Assembly: GCF_963583255.1 (NCBI RefSeq)
Contig: NC_084814.1
Coordinates: 20,166,262-20,230,261, forward strand
Source: Pyrus communis
Taxonomy: Eukaryota > Streptophyta > Magnoliopsida > Rosales > Rosaceae
Length of the DNA: 64,000 nucleotides
Direction: 5' to 3'
This document shows positions 59,281 to 64,000 of this stretch, in pieces. Each line of letters starts with the position of its first letter. Within the stretch, counting starts at the first letter, position 1. Position numbers and translations under genes: made by a program. The notes under the pieces were generated by a model, which saw only the letters and a list, made by a program, of their open reading frames with translations, ran no database searches and was not told the origin of the DNA.

Positions 59281-59400
59281 TGAAAGGTTTAGAATTCAAA
59301 TATGATAAATGACGATATTTATTTTTATTTGTAAGTGAAATGTTTAGAATTCAAATATGATAAATGACGATATTTATTTTTATTTGTAAGTGAAAGATTT
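59281..59400. repeat. 55-bp tandem repeat, two copies plus a partial
   Basis: Unit TGAAAGGTTTAGAATTCAAA ... TTTATTTGTAAG at 59281-59335 and 59336-59390, then the start of a third. The unit resembles the box-B half of the local SINE family, so it may be a SINE with an internal duplication. Confidence 0.75.
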
Positions 59401-59629
59401 AGAGTAGATACATTGTTGTAGAAGTATGATATACCTCCAATTATTATACCAATGTTGCTTTCCGAGGGAAAAATTGTATGGTGATGAATATTTCACAAAT
59501 CATGTATTTTCATCTTCACACTTAAACAATTACTTCACGCGTGTAGCAATTTACTCTTTTACATTTAAATTTTTTCTTGTTTTATATTTAGAATTTTATT
59601 AATTAAAAATGTTATATATATTATATTTA

Positions 59630-59650
59630 ATATATATATATATATATATA
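59630..59650. repeat. (TA)n microsatellite
   Basis: Ten TA units in an AT-rich context. Confidence 0.85.
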
Positions 59651-61291
59651 GTCAGACAAAAAGGTAAAACATTCATAATTTCAAAATTACCCCTCTCTAA
59701 TTGAAATTTTATAAAATTAGTCTATAATCATATTTCTCAAATTAGCCATATTTCTCAAATTATTTTATAAAATTAGACTATTATCAAACTATACCTGGTC
59801 ATACTTCTATTTTTCATGAAATTAACAAAAATAGTAAATCAGATTGACATAACTCCTCATTGAAATTTGAAATCGATATGAGTAGTTTCTGAGTTTACCC
59901 ACTATCAATCATTTTGGTTCTTCTGTGAAAGTCTCTGTTAAATAAAAATCAAAATGACAAAATACCTCAATTTAATAAACAATGCGTCAAAATAATTTGA
60001 CAAAAATTGAGTATTTTTATCATTTCACCCTTATTTAACGAATATTTTTTACGGAATGACCAAAATGATTAATGTTGAACAAACTAAGAAACTAGTTCTA
60101 TTGATTTTAAATCTCAATTACTAAAATAAGAAATCATAACAATTTCAGGACTGCTGTACCTAAAAAAATTGAGAAATTTAGGACAGGAGTTATGTTTTGG
60201 GCCATGAAAATCAAAGTTGGAGGTGAAGGTTTTTGAGTCCGACTCTGACAGCGCCTACCTTCCCTTCTCTCTTTCCTTCAATGGGCCTGCAAAGATGCAC
60301 AATGATTACATTTATATTTAAGTCTCACGCGCTCGGCTAGCAAGTAGCGGCACTCCTCAAAAGTCCAAGGACCAAATATTTCTAGCTATTTGGTTGTCAA
60401 ATTTACAAGGACCATAACTATTACTATGTTTGAAATTTCAGAGACAAAGAGTAATAGGAACATAACGAGGAAAGTATGTTATTTACATCACATTGTAACG
60501 TCTCTTTCTTGTATGAAAATTTTGGGAATCACAGCGTATGGCCGGATAATACTCAAATGTATTGAGACTTGTTTCTTTATGAGAGCGTTGACTATCTAAC
60601 TCGTATTAGTGAACAATGGCAACACATCTATTAAAGAGGTGTTCCAATATGCGGTTCAAAAATGTGTTCGCTTTAGTGGTCCGCAATAATGAAAATTAAT
60701 CTAAGTGATCAGGTTGAGTGAGAAAATACGTTATGATTGCACTGAAATTAGCTAATTTTAATTTATCAATTAGATACCAAGGTCTCAAAAAGCTCAAAAT
60801 TATTCATGTCCATGGAATCCATTACATTGGTGAAATTCTATATTGAATGCAAGAAACCCAAATATTCGTATGAAACGGTATCATTGGTATAGCACACACA
60901 AATAGACAAAGAGAATTTGAATATTATACCTTTGGCTAATTGACTTCCCGACCTGAAATTGATGTAAAGTACTAATGCAGTTAATCAAATTCCATTGGAA
61001 ATGTGATTCATACCCAAAACTTGTCCCACATTTTGCATGTTTTGCTCTCAATGTCTTACTTCTAAATCTTTCTCCTCTTATTTGAGAGATTTTTTTAGTG
61101 TGCTCGGAACACAGGTAGACCAATTATATAAAGATACGTGGTGTTTCATCCCGCTTTCCAAACTCATTGAAAAATCTCTCCTCTTATTCTTCTTCTTCAC
61201 CACCTAACATAACATGGAAAGCCCCTTCCCTTAATGTCCCAAGATAGGTCGGTACTAATGTAGTTAACAAAGTGTTCAATTATTTTATTGA

Positions 61292-61440
61292 CACTTTAAC
61301 GAAAAGTTCCCGTTATTATTCACTTTAACGAAAAACTATATTTTTACACTAAAAAGTCAATCATGGTACTATTCATTTATCTTTTTTTTTTTTACCGTAT
61401 TGTTAAAACTCAAAATTTTGAAACACTTGTCATTAGTTTT
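61292..61440 (-). repeat. interspersed repeat, copy 2 (inverted relative to 39.8 kb)
   Basis: Reverse complement of the 39830-39976 repeat: CACTTTAACGAAAAACTATA, TTTACACTAAAAAGTCAATC and TTGTCATTAGTTTTT are shared. Copies diverged by point changes. Confidence 0.55.
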
Positions 61441-62091
61441 TTTTTATTTTATTTATGTTTTGGTAATTAAGGTATACAATTATTAATCCAAGCTATTAAG
61501 GGACCCATTTCTAACAATCCTAGCGACAGACAGCCCAGCAAAAGTCTTTGCATAAATTTTTAAAAGTTTCAATTCAAATGAAAGCAAAGCATTGGAATTT
61601 TAGTGCTTTAGGCTTCATCTTGAGAGACACTTACTTGGATCAGGTACGTAACTCGAATGGTATTTGAAGATAATATCGTATAGTTGTGTGAGAAAGTAAA
61701 AGCATACGACTAATGTTATTACCTTAAGAATATTAAGACAACGATGTATCTGCTATAATTAAATCTTGAACGAAAAAGTTGAATGGGGGATGTGAGTTTC
61801 CCACTCGCCATGAGAGGAGCGTGGGGTGCACAAGAGGGGTTTGAACTATGAAGTAAAAGGAACCCAAAAGGAAGGACATGCCATGAAATGTGAAACACAA
61901 TGCCACATGGGTTGTCCTGAGCATCCATCCTTGTACTTATTTTTCTTTGGTTTGTGAAAGTCTGAAAGCTACAAACAAACTGTCGCTATTTTCCCTTCTC
62001 TCCTCCCTCACCAATTTCATACAAACCCTAAAATGGACAAAAAGAAATATTTTAATAAAGCTCAAGCGAGCTTGGCCCCTTCTTTCTAGTG

Positions 62092-62155
62092 CCTCTCTCT
62101 CTCTCTCTCCCCCCCCCCTCTCTCTTTATCCGCCTCCCTCTCTCTCTCTCTCTCT
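62092..62155 (+). repeat. CT-rich tract in the SPL leader
   Basis: Long (CT)n with a C10 run inside. On the same strand as the SPL gene and likely part of its 5' UTR or promoter. Confidence 0.8.
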
Positions 62156-62313
62156 ACTTTCAGTGTGTTGTGCAGCAGATACGTCCAATGGTATTTTGCT
62201 GACAGGTACAATAAGTGATTCTTCACTTCCTAACCTACACACCCCCAACTAATCAATTTTCAAGCTTTAGCTTTATATTTTATTTCCTTTACTACCCACT
62301 TTATTGGTTATTA

Positions 62314-62862
62314 ATGGAATCCATGTCAGTGAATAAATGGCTGGAAAACCATACTTCTTCTGCACCCCTTATCTGTAAGTTTACTCTCTCTCTCCTCCTC
62401 CTCTCTCACTCTCTCTTTGTTCGTTTGTTTTTATTTATTTGTTTAATAATGGTCTAAAATAGTAAAGTTTTCCATCTTCTTAGCTTCCCAAATTCTTGGA
62501 AAAACACTGCTTCCATATCATTAATTTACTGGAAGGAACAAAAGTCTCTGACTTCTAGTTTGGGATTCTAAAAATTTGCAATGTCCAGAGCTGCAGTTCT
62601 TGCTTTCCTACTTTGTGTTTTCTTTGTTAAGTAGTCAATTCTTCTTAATTCTGCGTATTGCTGTTTTATATGATGTAATACATTAATACCCTTTTGAATT
62701 TGAGAGTCCATAAGATAATCCAGAACTAAATCTTTGCATAATTTGATTTTTGATGTGGTTAATTTTGGTATTTTTAATCTGTTGATGTTGTTTGTTGTGT
62801 GAATTTTTGAATTTACATTCTTATTGAAGGTGTTGCAGTTGCAAACAGCCAGAGAGAAGCTT
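62314..62862 (+). other. probable SPL leader exon with an upstream open frame and 5' UTR intron
   Basis: A strong donor CTGTAAGT at 62375 and an acceptor TTGCAG ending at 62838 suggest an intron of 464 bp in the leader. If spliced there, an ATG at 62314 opens a 28-codon frame that ends (GAA GCT TAA) at about 62862, before the SPL start at 62944. This is predicted from sequence only. Confidence 0.4.
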
Positions 62863-62943
62863 AATTGAGGGGGGTTGAGGGAGGGGTGGGGGGAGGGTGG
62901 GGAAAGCAAAAAGGAACAATCAGCTTTTGAAATAAGTGCTTTT

Positions 62944-64000
62944 ATGGACTGGAACTTGAAAGCAGCTTCTTGGGATTTGCCTGAACTAGAACAAGGAACC
63001 TTTTCTAACTTAGACACTACAGTTGATGGGTCTAGCAGCTTTGGAGATCATAGGACCTTCAAAGGCAGCAACTTTTCGGTTGATTTGAAGCTTGGTCAGT
63101 TGGGTGGCCCTGGGAATAATGAGCTCGTGGGTATGCTGAAGGAGCCGGGTGGTCCGAAAACTACCTCATCATCTCCTTCTGGACCATCAAAGAGGTCAAG
63201 AGCGGCTTACAGTGGATCTCAGATGGTTTCATGCCTCGTTGATGGATGCAATTCGGACCTTAGTACTTGTAGGGATTACCATCGGCGGCATAAGGTCTGT
63301 GTGCTACATTCAAAGACTCCTGAGGTCACTATTAACGGTAACAAGCAACGATTTTGCCAGCAGTGTAGCAGGTGTGAGATTTGATGAATGTGTCATTTGC
63401 ATATTTTGAATTTGCATTTCGATTTCATTTGTAGAATGATCATCTGAAATTATTGTCAATTGGAGTTTGTTCATCCATCTTGCATTCTGCTGCCTTAATG
63501 GATCATCATGTAGTTTTGTTTAGTGCTATAATTGTAGAGACATCAAATAAAAAGTTCATATTTAAGGCCATTTTATGTTTCTGCAATGCTTCATTGAATT
63601 CGTTTGAAGGATCTAGTGCGCCGATCCCTGTTACTTATGAGATAAAGGGTAAGCTGGTTGATTATTTCGGATATACAGTGTTGTTTCGAAGGATCGTCAT
63701 ACAGAATTGCCGCTATACTGAGCTGAAATTTTCTTTCCAGCTGCTTACTTGCTTCGATATAGAACAAATTGCACATCCTTTTTGTTAACTCCTAATTTTA
63801 GCTAGACTCTTGTATTGTGTGTATTATTTTTTATGGAACTTCAATGATAAACTGGCAAATGTTTCAACTGATATGTGCGTATTCGTTAGCTTCATTCACA
63901 TGAGTTATTCCCTCTGTTTTGAGCCACGATCCTGGCAAGATCAAGTCCCTTACGTGAGCTTTTTGTTTTTGTTTTTTTTTTCTCTCTGAAGGTTCCATGC
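62944..64000 (+). CDS. SBP-box transcription factor, SPL13-like (5' part, runs off the window)
   Basis: The first coding exon is 62944-63371 (142 codons plus two bases), then a 620-bp GT-AG intron, and exon 2 starts at 63992. Its nine visible bases complete Arg-Phe-His, as the SBP domain requires. The protein starts MDWNLKAASWDLPE and continues with FSVDLKLGQLG, both features of the SPL13 group. The SBP domain begins SCLVDGCNSDLSTCRDYHRRHKVC and proceeds through FCQQCSRFH, giving the first zinc finger (Cys, Cys, Cys, His) and entering the second. SBP proteins bind GTAC-core sites in the nucleus and control phase change and inflorescence architecture. Many, including SPL13, are targets of miR156, but any such site would be in a later exon outside the window. 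An in-frame ATG at 62875 would add 23 residues. The 62944 Met is the conserved one. Confidence 0.92.

Larger units (their letters stand above)
57962..62091. other. long intergenic region
   Basis: No gene recognised over about 4.1 kb. It contains the repeats listed separately (58219, 59281, 59630, 61292). Short open frames at 58745, 60390, 60881 and 61719-61928 have no motif, and their codon pattern looks random. Confidence 0.5.

Overview
The window is plant nuclear DNA, from a eudicot and most likely a woody Rosaceae species such as apple or pear. The evidence is intron-containing genes with GT-AG junctions, AT-rich intergenic DNA, dense small transposons, and 5S-rRNA-derived Cassandra retroelements of a type I associate with that family. 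The genus is an inference from recalled repeat families and was not tested.

Four intact or near-intact plant genes and one partial gene were modelled by hand. They are a two-HMA-domain isoprenylated metallochaperone of the HIPP7 type (minus, 4.3-6.2 kb), a WRKY75-like group IIc transcription factor (plus, 47.9-48.7 kb), an unrecognised intronless single-membrane-segment protein (minus, 49.2-49.9 kb), the SUMO-activating enzyme small subunit SAE1 in ten exons (minus, 51.4-54.2 kb), and the first exon of an SPL13-like SBP-box factor that runs off the right edge (plus, from 62.9 kb). A broken UDP-arabinopyranose mutase (RGP) gene lies at 44.3-47.0 kb. A MITE interrupts its second exon, and two splice donors are non-canonical.

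Most of the remainder is transposon DNA. From left to right it holds tRNA-derived SINEs, a fold-back MITE family, a Mutator-like MITE, a complete Cassandra TRIM (7.9-8.5 kb), a tandem array of three Cassandra LTRs (11.05-11.93 kb), and a decayed Ty1/copia element with unusual LTR ends (12.7-17.5 kb). Next comes a 14.8-kb CACTA (En/Spm) transposon (19.87-34.69 kb) that contains two nested solo LTRs. A diverged LTR relative follows near 37.3-37.9 kb, then a ~1-kb element with TAA target duplications (42.2-43.1 kb), a LINE 3' end (55.8-56.0 kb), and a ~1-kb hAT-type element that appears to carry an F-box fragment (56.9-58.0 kb).

The CACTA element is the most interesting structure. It carries four transcription-unit-like segments: two small related tnpA-like remnants, tnpD and tnpA. 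Immediately upstream of each sits an inverted-repeat version of the element's own GCGCGACGAA subterminal motif, and in two cases the motif is 12-14 bp from a TATA box. This suggests that the element's DNA-binding protein controls every promoter as well as the ends.

The cellular genes are unrelated in function and do not form a pathway. All gene models are by eye: splice sites were chosen to keep the reading frame and known family motifs. No alignment or transcript evidence was available.
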